In this document: positions 1 to 9,938 of the stretch, piece by piece
Numbering within the stretch: position 1 is the first letter of the stretch
How the letters are laid out: each line of letters starts with the position of its first letter
NCBI RefSeq assembly: GCF_002778275.1
Contig: NZ_NESG01000002.1
Location: forward strand, 62,001-126,000
Reading direction: 5' to 3'
Length of the DNA stretch: 64,000 nt
DNA from: Limnohabitans sp. G3-2
Lineage (GTDB): Bacteria > Pseudomonadota > Gammaproteobacteria > Burkholderiales > Burkholderiaceae_C
Made by a program: the position numbers and the translations under genes
The notes under the pieces: generated by a model
Database searches by the model: none
What the model saw: only the letters and a program-made list of their open reading frames with translations
What the model was told of the DNA's origin: nothing

Positions 1-1147
1 CTGCAAAGGCCAAAGGCACAAAGCTGGCGCCTGGCGCGTTGAGGTTCTCGTCCACACCGCGCTCGGCGTGCACACGGTAAAAACCACCCACCACATAGCG
101 GTCCATCATGTACACCACGGGCTCGGCCACAGCGTCGTTGATGCGCTCGTTGGTCAGCACCCCCTCCTGGATGATCACATCGTTGACGGTCTGGCCATCC
201 TTGATGACGTTCATCTTGTTGCGGGTCTTGCGGTTGAGCTGGTCCAGGTCCGACACGTCGCGCACGGTCATGATGCCCATGCCGTAGGTGCCGTTGTCGG
301 CCTTGACCACCACAAACGGCTTCTCGTTGATCCCGTATTCCTTGTATTTGCGCTTGATCTTGGTGAGCAAGGCATCCACATTGCTGCGCAAGCAGTCCAT
401 GCCGGTGCCTTCGGCAAAATTGACATCGCCACACTGGCTGAACATCGGGTTGATGAGCCAGGGGTCAATGCCCAGCAGCTTGCCAAACCGTTTGGTCACC
501 TCTTCATAGCACTCAAAGTGCTTGGTTTTGCGGCGCACGCTCCAGCCGGCGTGCAGGGGTGGCAGCAGGAACTGCTCGTGCAGTTCTTCCAAAATGCCAG
601 GCGCACCGGCCGACAAGTCGTTGTTGAGCAAGATGGTGCAGGGGTCAAAGTCTTTCAGGCCCAAGCGGTGTTGGGTGCGCACCACCGGCTCCAAAGTCAC
701 GCTTTCCCCGTTGGGCAGCTCGATGGTGGTGGCTTCTTTGACCTCAGGATTGATCGATCCCAAACGCACATTCAAGCCCGCCATGTGGAAGACGCGCTGC
801 AGTTGCACCACGTTCGACAGATAGAAGGTGTTGCGCGTGTGGTTCTCTGGAATGATCAAGAGGTTTTTGGCCTCGGGACAGATCTTCTCAATGGCCGCTT
901 GCGCAGCCTGCACGGCCAATGGCAGCATTTCAGGCGTGAGGTTGTTCCAGCCACCCGGGTAAAGGTTGGTGTCCACAGGCGCCAATTTGAAGCCCGCATT
1001 GCGGATGTCGACCGAGGTGTAAATGGGCGGTGTGTGCTCCATCCACTCCAGACGGAACCAGCGTTCGATCGCGGGCATGGAGTCGAGGATGCGCTGCTCC
1101 AGCTCATTGATGGGACCGGTCAGGGCGGTGACAAGATGGGGAACCAT
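1..1147 (-). CDS. gshA: Glutamate-cysteine ligase, 3' end cut by window edge
   Basis: First enzyme of glutathione synthesis: ATP-dependent joining of L-glutamate and L-cysteine in the cytoplasm. About 382 codons are visible from an ATG at 1147; the C-terminus lies beyond position 1. The N-terminus (MVPHLVTALTGPINELEQRI) and inner segments such as PGGWNNLTPEM and GTYGMGIMTVRDVSD match the proteobacterial/cyanobacterial GshA type, not the E. coli enzyme; the K-A-D-N-G-T-Y-G-M-G stretch has an ATP-grasp look. No stop occurs in the visible part. It follows proA on the same strand after a 114 bp gap. Family assignment is from remembered family sequences. Confidence 0.88.
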   Translation of the reverse strand, partial: MVPHLVTALTGPINELEQRILDSMPAIERWFRLEWMEHTPPIYTSVDIRNAGFKLAPVDTNLYPGGWNNLTPEMLPLAVQAAQAAIEKICPEAKNLLIIPENHTRNTFYLSNVVQLQRVFHMAGLNVRLGSINPEVKEATTIELPNGESVTLEPVVRTQHRLGLKDFDPCTILLNNDLSAGAPGILEELHEQFLLPPLHAGWSVRRKTKHFECYEEVTKRFGKLLGIDPWLINPMFSQCGDVNFAEGTGMDCLRSNVDALLTKIKRKYKEYGINEKPFVVVKADNGTYGMGIMTVRDVSDLDQLNRKTRNKMNVIKDGQTVNDVIIQEGVLTNERINDAVAEPVVYMMDRYVVGGFYRVHAERGVDENLNAPGASFVPLAFA

Positions 1148-1261
1148 GGGCGACCTTTAAAGGGCTGTCAAAACATACTGATCATAGGGGGCCGGCAGAA
1201 GCTGATGCAAGCCCTTCCCGGCCAGAAAAAAGGGCATGTGTGCCGCAGCGCACGGCCCGGC

Positions 1262-2545
1262 TCATCCGCCCCGCACCTCGCCTTCACCCAGCACCACGTA
1301 CTTGAGTGAGGTCAGGCCTTCAATGCCCACGGGGCCACGGGCGTGGAACTTGTCGGTGCTGATGCCGATCTCAGCACCCAAACCATACTCAAAACCATCC
1401 GCAAAGCGGGTGCTGGCGTTGACCATCACGCTGGCCGAGTCCACCTCGCGCAAGAAGCGCTGGGCGTGCATGTGGTCTCGGGTGAGGATGGCATCGGTGT
1501 GGTGGCTGCTGTAGTGGTTGATGTGGGCAATCGCTTCGTCCAGGCCTTCAAGCACTTTGATGCTGATGATGGGCGCGAGGTATTCCTCGAACCAGTCCTG
1601 CTCGGTGGCGTCTTTCAGCACGGTGCCAGAAATTTGGCTCAAGATGGCTTTTGACTTGGCGCAGCAGCGCATCTCCACGCCCTTGGACGCATAAATGGCG
1701 CCAATTTTGGGCAAGAACTCTGCCGCCACGCCGCGCGCCACCAACAGGCTCTCACTGGCGTTGCAGGGGCTGTACTTTTGCGTCTTGGCGTTGTCGGCCA
1801 CTTTGACGGCCATGTCGATGTCGCAAGGCTCATCCACATAAGTGTGGCAATTGCCATCCAGGTGCTTGATGACCGGCACTTTGGCTTCGGCGCTGATGCG
1901 CTCGATCAAGCCCTTGCCACCCCGCGGAATGACCACATCCACAAACTGGGGCATGGTGATGAGCTGGCCCACCGCTGCGCGGTCGGTGGTCTGCACCAGT
2001 TGCACGGCATCGACGGGCAAACCGCTCTCGGCCAAGGCCTGCTGCACCAATTTGGCCAAAGCCTTGTTCGATTCAATCGCCTCGGAGCCGCCACGCAAGA
2101 TACAGGCATTGCCACTCTTGATAGACAGGCTGGCCGCCTCAATGGTCACATTGGGTCGGCTTTCGAAAATCATGCCAAACACGCCAATGGGCACGCGCAT
2201 CTGACCCACGCGGATGCCACTGGGCACCTGCTTCATGCCGATGATCTCGCCGATCACATCGGGCATGGCCGCCAATTGCTCACAGCCTTGGGCGCACGTC
2301 TCGAGCACTTGGGGGCTGAGCTTCAGGCGGTCCACCATGGGCTCGGCCAAACCGGACGCGCGGGCACGTTCCAAGTCTTTGGCGTTGTCCAGCTGCAAGG
2401 CATCGGTGTTGGCACGCAACAAGGCCGCCAAATGGTGCAAAGCTTTGTTTTTGGAGGCCGCAGAGGCCTTGGCCATGCGTGCCGAGGCTTTTTTGGCCTG
2501 TTGGCCCAGCGCCTGGACGTGTTCGGCGGTATTCAATTCAGTCAT
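1262..2545 (-). CDS. proA: Glutamate-5-semialdehyde dehydrogenase (gamma-glutamyl phosphate reductase)
   Basis: Catalyses NADPH-dependent reduction of L-glutamyl 5-phosphate to glutamate semialdehyde, the second step of proline synthesis. The 427-residue product is full length for the family. Visible hallmarks are the aldehyde-dehydrogenase-type fold segments [13 protein letters not shown] and [13 protein letters not shown], and the active-site region [15 protein letters not shown] followed by [16 protein letters not shown]. The start MTELNTAEH fits family alignments. It sits downstream of holA on the same strand, separated by 133 bp that hold a REP-like element, so it may not be strictly cotranscribed with leuS-lptE-holA, although this gene order is common in Burkholderiales. 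Confidence 0.96.
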   Translation of the reverse strand: MTELNTAEHVQALGQQAKKASARMAKASAASKNKALHHLAALLRANTDALQLDNAKDLERARASGLAEPMVDRLKLSPQVLETCAQGCEQLAAMPDVIGEIIGMKQVPSGIRVGQMRVPIGVFGMIFESRPNVTIEAASLSIKSGNACILRGGSEAIESNKALAKLVQQALAESGLPVDAVQLVQTTDRAAVGQLITMPQFVDVVIPRGGKGLIERISAEAKVPVIKHLDGNCHTYVDEPCDIDMAVKVADNAKTQKYSPCNASESLLVARGVAAEFLPKIGAIYASKGVEMRCCAKSKAILSQISGTVLKDATEQDWFEEYLAPIISIKVLEGLDEAIAHINHYSSHHTDAILTRDHMHAQRFLREVDSASVMVNASTRFADGFEYGLGAEIGISTDKFHARGPVGIEGLTSLKYVVLGEGEVRGG

Positions 2546-2593
2546 TCAGGCATTTTCGCAGATGCAGACAAGGTTCTTTGCGCGGCGACCTCT

Positions 2594-2670
2594 TTGTGGG
2601 AGGCGGCCCTCGCAGCCGAATGCCCGAAGTGGCTCCAACCGCCGTTCGCGAGCAGGGACTCGCGCCCACC
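2594..2670. repeat. REP-like inverted element pair in the proA-holA gap
   Basis: The left part (TGTGGGAGGCGGCCCTCGC, then AGCCGAATG) and the right part (TTCGCGAGCAGGGACTCGCG, then CCCAC) are the two ends of a repeat seen again near 7.2, 32.9 and 34.7-35.1 kb. Each half can fold on itself, and the outer GTGGG/CCCAC ends are inverted. The GTGGGAGCGAGC...GCTCGCGAA style recalls REP elements described in Pseudomonas. This is a visual match only. Confidence 0.6.
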
Positions 2671-2678
2671 GGGAAACT

Positions 2679-3731
2679 TCAGCGGACGATGCAAAAACGC
2701 GAAAAGCGGACCGCCAAGCGTTGCAGCGCTTGCCATCCGTCTGTGGGCCATTCGGGCACTTTCAGCCCTTTGACAATGCCATCGACTTGGTGGGCCGCCT
2801 GCAGCAAGCCGTTCAGACGGGCCTCGGTCATGCGGGGCAGCACACGCTCAAACAAACGCTCACGCGGGCCCCACACGCGCTGTTCGCGCAAGGCCATGGG
2901 CATGGGTTTTCCGCTGGCGATGGCGTCTTTCACGCGTTTGAGGGCACGGATGTCTTCGGCCAAGGTGTAATGCACCAGCACGGCGGCCTCCCCCTCGGCT
3001 TGCAGCCCGTCCAGCATGCGCTGGACCCGGGCCACCTGCCCCGAGAGCACGGCCTCGGACAATTTGAAAACGTCGTAACGGGCCACGTTGACCACCGCAG
3101 ACTCGACTTGTTCTTGGCTCAGCTCTCCCGGTGGGTGCAGCAAGCCGAGTTTTTGAATTTCCTGGTGCGCCGCAAGCAAGTTGCCTTCCACACGGTCGGC
3201 AAAAAACTGCAGCGTGCGTTGCCCTTCTTCACCCGCCACCACTCGCTGGCCTTGCTGCTGCAAGCGCTGCGCAATCCACTGAGGCAATGCGTTTCGGTCC
3301 ACCGGATCGACCTGGATCGAAACACCCGAGTTTTCCAAAGCACCAAACCAGGCCCCTTTGCGGGTCGCGGCATCCAGGCGGGGCAACACCAACAGCGTCA
3401 AAGTCGTGTCGTTGCCTTGCGCAGATGCGGCCAACTGCTGAATGGCAGCGCTGCCTTCTTTGCCCGGTTTGCCTGAGGGCACACGGACTTCCACGATTTG
3501 TTTGTCGGCAAACAGGCTCATCGAGCCCCCTGCGGCCAGCACTTCACTCCAGTCAAAGTGCGCGCCCGACACGGTGTGCACGCTGCGCTCCGTGTAGCCC
3601 TGCGCACGGGCAGTCGCCCGGATGGTGTCGGCAGCCTCTTGGATCAGCAAGGGCTCGTCACCCTGCAACACATACAGGCTGCGCAAACCCTTTTGCAGGT
3701 GCGCCGCCAATTGGGGAAGAGGCAATTGCAT
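2679..3731 (-). CDS. holA: DNA polymerase III subunit delta
   Basis: Delta subunit of the clamp-loader complex, which opens the beta sliding clamp during replication. The 350-residue length is typical. The N-terminus (MQLPLPQLAAHLQKGLRSLYVLQGDEPLLIQEAADTIR, here only partly quoted by its key feature GDEPLL) is the hallmark of HolA; a C-terminal helical collar domain follows, with conserved RALKRVKDA and LLQAAHQVDGIVKG segments. It begins 22 bp after lptE on the same strand, in the conserved leuS-lptE-holA order, which suggests one transcript. Confidence 0.95.
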   Translation of the reverse strand: MQLPLPQLAAHLQKGLRSLYVLQGDEPLLIQEAADTIRATARAQGYTERSVHTVSGAHFDWSEVLAAGGSMSLFADKQIVEVRVPSGKPGKEGSAAIQQLAASAQGNDTTLTLLVLPRLDAATRKGAWFGALENSGVSIQVDPVDRNALPQWIAQRLQQQGQRVVAGEEGQRTLQFFADRVEGNLLAAHQEIQKLGLLHPPGELSQEQVESAVVNVARYDVFKLSEAVLSGQVARVQRMLDGLQAEGEAAVLVHYTLAEDIRALKRVKDAIASGKPMPMALREQRVWGPRERLFERVLPRMTEARLNGLLQAAHQVDGIVKGLKVPEWPTDGWQALQRLAVRFSRFCIVR

Positions 3732-3753
3732 GGTAAGGCTCAGGGCGCTGGCA

Positions 3754-4293
3754 TCAAGGCTTGGCCAGCGGCGCCGAGCTGTGCAACCTCACCGAAGACA
3801 AGCGGCGCATGATTTGCTGCACGATGTCGGTCTGCATGTCGCGGTACAAAATGCCCTGCTCAATTTCTTTGGAGAGCGCCGCAGACTCTGAAAAGCTCAA
3901 ATCGCGCTGTTGGTAAATCTCGACGGGCTCAATCAGCTCAGCGCCTTGCGGCGTGCGCAAGCGAAAACGCACGCGCAACCGCAGTTGGAGCTCTCGCACC
4001 TGTCCAGTCGCACTCACACCCACGGGCACCTGTTGGCGTTCCTCGCTCAAGATGTCAAGGATGGCATCGGCCTTGGCCATTTGCTTCGGGTCGGTCCACA
4101 GATCCAAGCGGCCCGTGCCCAGCAAATTGCGCCTCAACTCCACACCCAATGGCGAGGTGGTGGAGAAATTGGCGTAGAGGGTCTTGAACGCAAAGTCGTT
4201 GGATTGCCTCAATTGAAACCCACAACCGACCAAGCCTGCAGTCGCCAGACTCAGACTCAAAACGGTCGCAAAAAATCGGCGCGTGGGTTGCAT
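3754..4293 (-). CDS. lptE: LPS-assembly outer-membrane lipoprotein LptE
   Basis: LptE plugs the LptD barrel and helps deliver lipopolysaccharide to the outer leaflet. I chose the ATG at 4293 (179 residues) because it begins a lipoprotein signal peptide, MQPTRRFFATVLSLSLATAG, ending in a lipobox L-V-G-C with Cys24. An upstream extension of the frame overlaps leuS and has no signal peptide. After the Cys comes GFQLRQ, the usual start of mature LptE (GCGF-L). The gene lies 7 bp after leuS and 22 bp before holA on the same strand. Confidence 0.93.
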   Translation of the reverse strand: MQPTRRFFATVLSLSLATAGLVGCGFQLRQSNDFAFKTLYANFSTTSPLGVELRRNLLGTGRLDLWTDPKQMAKADAILDILSEERQQVPVGVSATGQVRELQLRLRVRFRLRTPQGAELIEPVEIYQQRDLSFSESAALSKEIEQGILYRDMQTDIVQQIMRRLSSVRLHSSAPLAKP

Positions 4294-4300
4294 ACTGGGC

Positions 4301-7105
4301 TCACACCACGATGTTGACCAAACGGCCAGGCACCACGATGACCTTTTTGGGCGCGGCGCCTGCCGCTTGCTTGACGAAGGCTTCACTGGCCAAGGCAGTG
4401 GCCTCGATCTGAGCCTTGTCGGCCGTGGCCGGCACCAGAATGGACCCGCGCAGCTTGCCGTTGATCTGCAGCATCAGCTCGATCTGGTCGCGCTCCAGGG
4501 CCGACTCGTCCACCTCGGGCCAAGGCGCATCAAGCAATTCGCCCACGGCCTGGGCGTAGCCCAGTTGTTGCCAAATTTCATCGGTGATGTGCGGGCAGGC
4601 GGGGTAGAGCATGCGCGTCAAAATCGACACCCCTTCGCACAAGCTGGCGGTATCACCCGCGCTGCCATCGGGTTTGAAGTCTTCCAATGCGTTGAGCAAC
4701 TTCATGCAACCGGACACCACCGTGTTGTATTGCATGCGCTCGTAGTCGTAACCCACTTGCTTGAGCACCAGGTGCATCTCGCGGCGCAGGGCTTTGGCCG
4801 CATCGCCCAAAGCGGCCTGGCTCAGGTCTTGGCTGGTCGCCGAGCGCAGCAGTTCGTGGTGCTTGAACGCAAAGTTCCAGACCCGGCGCAAGAAGCGGTA
4901 ACTGCCTTCCACGGCCGAGTCGTTCCACTCCAGGGTGACTTCGGGTGGTGCGGTGAACATGGTGTACAGGCGGGCGGTGTCGGCACCGTAGCGCTCGATC
5001 AGGTCCTGCGGGTCCACACCGTTGTTCTTGGACTTGGACATGGTGCCCACGCCTTCGTAGTCGATGGGCGTGCCCACGGGCAAGCGGCCGTCACCGCTGT
5101 CGGCTGCGTTCTTGAGCTTGGCGCCAATGACCTTGCCGGTCTCGTCGAGCACATGCTCCACGTCGTGTGGCCAGAAGTAGTCCTTGCCGCCCTTGGCGGT
5201 GCGGCGCGAGTAAATGTGGTTGAGCACCATGCCCTGCGTGAGCAGCTTGCTGAAGGGCTCGTCCACCTTGACCAGACCCAAGTCGCGCATGACCTTGGTC
5301 CAGAAGCGGGCGTACAAGAGGTGCAGGATGGCGTGCTCGATGCCGCCGATGTACTGGTCCATGCCGCTGCCGCCAGTGGCATGGTTCTGGTCTCGCATCC
5401 AGTAATCGGCACCGTCCGCCACCATCTTCTGGGTGTTGGTCGGGTCGCAGTAGCGCATGAAATACCAGGACGAATCCACGAAGGTGTCCATGGTGTCGGT
5501 CTCGCGGCGGGCTGCTTTGCCGCACACGGGGCAGCTCACACCCGCGTGGAAGCCTTCGTGCTTGTGCAGCGGGTTGCCCGAGCCATCCGGGATGCAGTCT
5601 TGCGGCAGCACCACGGGCAGGTCTTTTTCGGGCACAGGCACCGCGCCGTGCTCGTCGCAATGGATGATCGGGATCGGTGTGCCCCAATAGCGCTGGCGGC
5701 TCACGCCCCAGTCGCGCAAACGCCAAGTGGTTTTTTTCTCGCCCAGGCCTTTGGCCGCCAACAGCTCGGCCACTTTGGTGACGGCAGCTTTTTGGCTCAA
5801 CCCATCGAGTTCGCCGGAGTTGACACAAACGCCGTCTTTGGTGGCGTACCACTCGGACCATGCGGTCGCATCGAAGACCACAGAGGCCTTGGCGTTGCCT
5901 GCGTTGGGCAACGATGTTGAGCTTGCGTCTGAGGCGCCCGACGCAGGCGACGACAAGGCCGGAGCTCGTGCAGCGACAACCTGCTGGATGGGCAATGCGT
6001 ATTTCAAGGCAAACGCGAAGTCGCGCTCGTCATGCGCAGGCACGCCCATCACAGCACCATCGCCGTAAGACATGAGCACGTAGTTACCGACCCAGACCTC
6101 GACCTGCGCACCGGTGATCGGGTGCGTGACGAACAGGCCCGTGGGCATGCCCTTCTTTTCTTGCGTGGCCATTTCGGCCTCGGTCGTGCCACCGGTTTTG
6201 CATTCTTCGAGGAAGGGCGCCAACGCGGGATTCGATGCCGCAGCGTGCAGCGCCAGCGGATGCTCGGCCGCCACCGCGCAAAAGGTCACACCCATGATGG
6301 TGTCGGCGCGGGTGGTGAAGACGTACATCTTGCCGTCGCCAATCCATGCGCCTGAGGCATCGCGGATGTCGTGCGGAAAGGCAAAGCGCACGCCTTCGCT
6401 CTTGCCAATCCAGTTTTCCTGCATCAGGCGCACTTTGTCGGGCCAGCCGTTGAGCGTGGCCTTGTCGTTGCCGATCTGCACATGGTCCAGAAGCTCTTGC
6501 GCATAAGCGGTGATATTCAGGTAATAGCCCGGAATCTCGCGCTTCTCCACCGGAGCGCCTGTGCGCCAGCCTTTGCCGTCGATGACTTGCTCGTTGGCCA
6601 ACACGGTCTGGTCCACCGGGTCCCAGTTGACGACCTGGGTCTTGCGGTAGGCGATGCCTTTCTCCAGCATCTTCAGGAACAGCCACTGGTTCCACTTGTA
6701 ATAAGTCGGATCGCAGGTGGCGACCTCGCGTGACCAGTCGATGGCCAAGCCCATCGCCTGCATCTGCTTTTTCATGTACGCGATGTTCTCGTACGTCCAT
6801 TTGGCCGGGGGCACACCGTTCTTCAAAGCGGCATTTTCGGCGGGCAGACCAAAGGCGTCCCAGCCCATGGGCATGAGGACGTTGTGGCCCTTCATGCGCA
6901 GGCTGCGCGTGAGCATGTCGTTGATGGTGTAGTTGCGCACATGGCCCATGTGCAGCTTGCCGCTGGGGTAAGGCAGCATGGAGCAGGCGTAGAACTTCTT
7001 TTTGCTGGCGTCTTCGGTGACGCGGTAGGCATCGCGGGCCGTCCAGCGGGACTGCGCTGCGGGTTCGACTTCGAGGTGGTTGTACTTGTCTTGCATAGCC
7101 TGCAA
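4301..7105 (-). CDS. leuS: Leucyl-tRNA synthetase
   Basis: Class I aminoacyl-tRNA synthetase that charges tRNA-Leu. The 934 residues are slightly longer than E. coli LeuS, explained by an Ala/Ser-rich insertion within the editing/CP1 region (about residues 390-410). The HIGH-type motif HMGH is at residues 52-55 in [13 protein letters not shown]. The KMSKS-type loop [12 protein letters not shown] is near residue 690. The C-terminus (RLVNIVV) is typical. Upstream is a 248 bp gap with tandem repeats; downstream lptE follows after 7 bp. Long open frames antisense to it are codon-bias shadows. Confidence 0.97.
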   Translation of the reverse strand: MQAMQDKYNHLEVEPAAQSRWTARDAYRVTEDASKKKFYACSMLPYPSGKLHMGHVRNYTINDMLTRSLRMKGHNVLMPMGWDAFGLPAENAALKNGVPPAKWTYENIAYMKKQMQAMGLAIDWSREVATCDPTYYKWNQWLFLKMLEKGIAYRKTQVVNWDPVDQTVLANEQVIDGKGWRTGAPVEKREIPGYYLNITAYAQELLDHVQIGNDKATLNGWPDKVRLMQENWIGKSEGVRFAFPHDIRDASGAWIGDGKMYVFTTRADTIMGVTFCAVAAEHPLALHAAASNPALAPFLEECKTGGTTEAEMATQEKKGMPTGLFVTHPITGAQVEVWVGNYVLMSYGDGAVMGVPAHDERDFAFALKYALPIQQVVAARAPALSSPASGASDASSTSLPNAGNAKASVVFDATAWSEWYATKDGVCVNSGELDGLSQKAAVTKVAELLAAKGLGEKKTTWRLRDWGVSRQRYWGTPIPIIHCDEHGAVPVPEKDLPVVLPQDCIPDGSGNPLHKHEGFHAGVSCPVCGKAARRETDTMDTFVDSSWYFMRYCDPTNTQKMVADGADYWMRDQNHATGGSGMDQYIGGIEHAILHLLYARFWTKVMRDLGLVKVDEPFSKLLTQGMVLNHIYSRRTAKGGKDYFWPHDVEHVLDETGKVIGAKLKNAADSGDGRLPVGTPIDYEGVGTMSKSKNNGVDPQDLIERYGADTARLYTMFTAPPEVTLEWNDSAVEGSYRFLRRVWNFAFKHHELLRSATSQDLSQAALGDAAKALRREMHLVLKQVGYDYERMQYNTVVSGCMKLLNALEDFKPDGSAGDTASLCEGVSILTRMLYPACPHITDEIWQQLGYAQAVGELLDAPWPEVDESALERDQIELMLQINGKLRGSILVPATADKAQIEATALASEAFVKQAAGAAPKKVIVVPGRLVNIVV

Positions 7106-7160
7106 TTGTAGAGGGGCAGATCAGGCCAAACTGGACCCGGGCCAGCATGGGAAGGATGAG

Positions 7161-7337
7161 CCATCCCCTTGTGGGAGCCATCCCCTTGTGGGAGCCATCC
7201 CCTTGTGGGAGCCATCCCCTTGTGGGAGCCATCCCCTTGTGGGAGCCATCCCCTTGTGGGAGCGAGCCCCTGCTCGCGAACGGCGGCCCAGCCACAGGAG
7301 GCATTCGCGAGCAGGGGCTCGCTCCCACAGAGTCAGG
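7161..7337. repeat. Six 17-bp tandem repeats followed by an inverted REP-like pair
   Basis: Six exact copies of CCATCCCCTTGTGGGAG run from 7161 to 7262. The last runs into GCGAGCCCCTGCTCGCGAA, and about 30 bp later the inverse TTCGCGAGCAGGGGCTCGCT plus CCCAC closes a long hairpin. The tandem unit appears to be an amplified outer end of the REP-like element. It fills the gap between leuS and exbD; no gene is visible here. Confidence 0.8.
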
Positions 7338-7353
7338 TCCCGGGTATGAAAAC

Positions 7354-7782
7354 TCAGCGGTCGAGCGCCGGGGCTGTTTGCGCCACAAAACCCATGCGCG
7401 ACAGACCCGCTTTTTGGGCCAAGCCCATGGCCTCGACCACCCGGCCGTAGGGCACCGACTGGTCAGCACGCAGCTCCAGCTCGGTGTTGGGGTTGCGCTG
7501 GGCCGCTTGGGCCAGGCGCAGGCGCAAGACTTCGGGGGTGATGGCTTGGTCGTTCAAAAACAAGGCCCCTTGCGCGTCAACCGCCAAAGTCAGCGATGGA
7601 GAGACCGCGCCCGCCTCAGCCCCTTCGGTTTGGGGCAAATCCAGTCGGATGGCGCTGGTCATCAAGGGCGCCGTGAGGATGAAAATGACCAAAAGCACCA
7701 GCATCACGTCGACCATGGGGGTGACGTTGATCTCGCTCATGGGCGCAGCAGGTTGGCGGGATTCCAGGCGACCGAAGGCCAT
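7354..7782 (-). CDS. ExbD/TolR family biopolymer transport protein
   Basis: Inner-membrane partner of an ExbB/TolQ proton channel that energises outer-membrane transport or envelope constriction. The 142 residues start with a short cytoplasmic segment (MSEINVTPMVDVMLVLLVIF) containing the conserved membrane-embedded Asp (V-D-V-M-L) of the single transmembrane helix. A periplasmic domain follows, with ELRADQSVPYGRVVEAMGLAQ. It starts 3 bp after the exbB-like gene, so the two are coexpressed. No tonB, tolA, tolB or pal is nearby, so whether it is an Exb or a Tol pair is open. Confidence 0.9.
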   Translation of the reverse strand: MAFGRLESRQPAAPMSEINVTPMVDVMLVLLVIFILTAPLMTSAIRLDLPQTEGAEAGAVSPSLTLAVDAQGALFLNDQAITPEVLRLRLAQAAQRNPNTELELRADQSVPYGRVVEAMGLAQKAGLSRMGFVAQTAPALDR

Positions 7783-7785
7783 GAC

Positions 7786-8430
7786 TCAAGCGGGGTGTTC
7801 GGTGAGCAAAGCGCGCAAGTCATGGGCAAAGCCCTCCAGCAGCGCTTCTGTGTGGTTGATTTGACGTCCCAGAATGTTGTAGCCCAACACCGCCGGGATT
7901 GCCACGGCCAAACCCGCCGCGGTCATGATGAGCGCCTCCCCCACGGGACCGGCCACCTTGTCAATGGTCAAAGGCCCGCCATCGGCCATGCCGGTGAGGG
8001 CGTTGAAGATCCCCCAAACGGTGCCCAACAGACCCACAAAAGGAGAAATGGCGCCTGCCGTGGCCAACCAAACCTGTCCCCACTGCAGGCGTTTCACCAC
8101 CGACTGCAAGGCGTCACGCAACACCCGGGTCAGTTGTGGATGGCGGTCGCCAGCCGAGGCCAAAGTACCGCCTACAGGCAGCAAAGTCGCCGCCAACAAG
8201 GGGGTGATGCAAGCATCGCGATCAAACTGGCTCACGCGCTGCTGCGCATCATCGAACGCCGGGGCTTGCCAAAATGCCGCGATGCCACGGGGCAGGTCAA
8301 GCGCTACACGCGCCAGCAAGCGCCACTTCCAGAAAATGATCACCCAACTGCCCACCGACAGCACCAACAAGAGCAAGGCCAAGGACCGACTGATCGCGTC
8401 ACTGTGCAGCCAAAAATCGTGGGGTGACAT
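7786..8430 (-). CDS. MotA/TolQ/ExbB family proton channel protein
   Basis: Multi-pass inner-membrane subunit that forms the proton channel with the adjacent ExbD/TolR protein. The 214 residues include an N-terminal hydrophobic helix (ISRSLALLLLVLSVGSWVII) and two further helices in AGAISPFVGLLGTVWGIFNA and AAGLAVAIPAVLGYNIL. The segment G-L-L-G-T-V-W-G and the A-x-x-T-A-A-G-L-A-V-A-I-P-A motif are diagnostic for this family. It lies 10 bp downstream of dapB and 3 bp upstream of exbD. Family certain; specific physiological partner unknown. Confidence 0.92.
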   Translation of the reverse strand: MSPHDFWLHSDAISRSLALLLLVLSVGSWVIIFWKWRLLARVALDLPRGIAAFWQAPAFDDAQQRVSQFDRDACITPLLAATLLPVGGTLASAGDRHPQLTRVLRDALQSVVKRLQWGQVWLATAGAISPFVGLLGTVWGIFNALTGMADGGPLTIDKVAGPVGEALIMTAAGLAVAIPAVLGYNILGRQINHTEALLEGFAHDLRALLTEHPA

Positions 8431-8440
8431 GCCGGAGGTC

Positions 8441-9256
8441 TCAGCGCAAATTCAACACATCAAACATGTCAAACAAGCCACGCTGCTGGGTCGCCAAGTA
8501 GCGAACCGCCCGCAGGCTTCCCTGGGCGTATGTGGATCGGCTGGAGGATTTATGGGTCACCTCGATGCGCTCACCAATGCCGGCAAACAGCACCGTGTGA
8601 TCACCCACGATGTCGCCGCCGCGAATGGTGGAGAAACCGATGGTCGAGGGGTCCCGCTCGCCCGTGTGGCCGTAGCGTTCGTACACGGCGCACTCATTCA
8701 GGTCGCGTCCAATGGCCTGTGCAATGACCTCCCCCATCTTGAGGGCTGTGCCCGAAGGGGCGTCCACCTTGTGGCGGTGGTGCGCCTCAATGATTTCGAT
8801 GTCGTAGCCCGTGGCCATGGCTTGCGCGGCCATTTGCAGCAACTTGAGCGTGACGTTGACACCCACGCTCATGTTGGGGGCCATCACGATGGCGATGTCT
8901 TGGGCAATGGCCGCGATTTCGGCTTTTTGCGCCTCGGTGAAACCGGTGGTGCCGATCACGGCCTTCACCCCCAACTCGCGGCAGACCTTCAGGTGGGCCA
9001 AGGTGCCTTCGGGGCGGGTGAAGTCAATCAAGCAAGCCGCATTTTGAAGGCCCGCGTGCAAATCTGACTTGACCAAGACACCGCTGGATTGTCCCAGCGC
9101 GCTGGCGGCGTCTTGCCCCAAGGCGGGGCTGGCAGCGATGTCGAGTGCACCGGCCAATCGGCAGTCCTCAGAGGCCAGAATGGCTTCGATCAGCATGTGC
9201 CCCATGCGGCCAGAGGCGCCAGCCACGGTGATGGGCAAGTGGTTCAATTGAGTCAT
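8441..9256 (-). CDS. dapB: 4-hydroxy-tetrahydrodipicolinate reductase
   Basis: NAD(P)H-dependent step in the diaminopimelate/lysine pathway. I start it at the ATG at 9256 (271 residues, [20 protein letters not shown]), where the Rossmann motif G-A-S-G-R-M-G lies near the N-terminus as in all DapB. The upstream extension (to 9310) is not family-like. The [15 protein letters not shown] motif, carrying the catalytic His and Lys, is present, and the C-terminus ends [12 protein letters not shown]. It lies 57 bp after bamE and 10 bp before exbB on the same strand. Confidence 0.96.
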   Translation of the reverse strand: MTQLNHLPITVAGASGRMGHMLIEAILASEDCRLAGALDIAASPALGQDAASALGQSSGVLVKSDLHAGLQNAACLIDFTRPEGTLAHLKVCRELGVKAVIGTTGFTEAQKAEIAAIAQDIAIVMAPNMSVGVNVTLKLLQMAAQAMATGYDIEIIEAHHRHKVDAPSGTALKMGEVIAQAIGRDLNECAVYERYGHTGERDPSTIGFSTIRGGDIVGDHTVLFAGIGERIEVTHKSSSRSTYAQGSLRAVRYLATQQRGLFDMFDVLNLR

Positions 9257-9313
9257 GTCGTTTTTTGTGAAAAGTTCGCACGCCCACGGGCACCAAGCCC
9301 GGTGCATCACCCC

Positions 9314-9853
9314 TTAGCGGGGTGCAGGCTCCAAGGGGGGGTAACTGGCAGGCAAAGCGGGTGCAGACTGAACTGGGGCTGCAGCTTTCGGGGCCGGAAA
9401 TTTCTTCAAGTCTTCTTCGCTGGCCTGCAAGTTGGTCGCTTTGGGTGCTTTGCGCTGAACCTGCAAGCGCTCAACGAACTCCGACTCACTGGGCAAGTCG
9501 CCACCGTCTACCGAAGACACAACATCGTTTTTGAAAAACACTGTGAGCTGGAAGCTCTGTGGGGCGACACCTTGACGGCGGATGCTGAAGGCGTAATCCC
9601 AGCGATCCGCATGGAACAAGCTGGTCACCAAAGGCGTGCCCAAAATGTCCTTGACCTGCGAGCGGGGCATGCCCGGGCTGATGGCTTGCCGCTGCTCTTT
9701 AGACACGAAGTTGCCTTGCACCACCTCAGGGATGTAGGGCTTGAACGTGTCTTGGGTGAAGTTGGAGAGGCCGCCACAAGCGGTCAAACTGGCACACCAC
9801 AAAAGCATGGCCAAGCGGGCGCCTGTCGCAGAAAAAGTCAGGGATGCTGTCAT
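9314..9853 (-). CDS. bamE: Outer-membrane protein assembly factor BamE
   Basis: Small lipoprotein of the BAM complex that inserts beta-barrel proteins. The ATG at 9853 gives 179 residues with a signal peptide and lipobox L-T-A-C (Cys26). The SmpA/OmlA core follows: the FKPYIPEVVQGNFVSKEQ and GMPRSQVKDILGTPLV segments are textbook for BamE. The C-terminus carries an Ala/Pro-rich extension beyond the E. coli length. It is divergent from fur with an 85 bp gap, the arrangement known as omlA-fur in other proteobacteria. An alternative GTG start at 9982 would lie inside fur. Confidence 0.94.
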   Translation of the reverse strand: MTASLTFSATGARLAMLLWCASLTACGGLSNFTQDTFKPYIPEVVQGNFVSKEQRQAISPGMPRSQVKDILGTPLVTSLFHADRWDYAFSIRRQGVAPQSFQLTVFFKNDVVSSVDGGDLPSESEFVERLQVQRKAPKATNLQASEEDLKKFPAPKAAAPVQSAPALPASYPPLEPAPR

Positions 9854-9938
9854 GGTTGAAGGCTGGCCGATATGATCAGCCCATTGTAGCGGCAGCTTCA
9901 AGTCTGCACCGTTCGCCACCCCCCAATTGCCCGAGACC

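Noticed and set aside
4283-5920. 545-codon open frame antisense to leuS
   Set aside because: It mirrors the codon bias of leuS. It is His/Val/Leu-rich without domains and lies wholly inside a certain gene.
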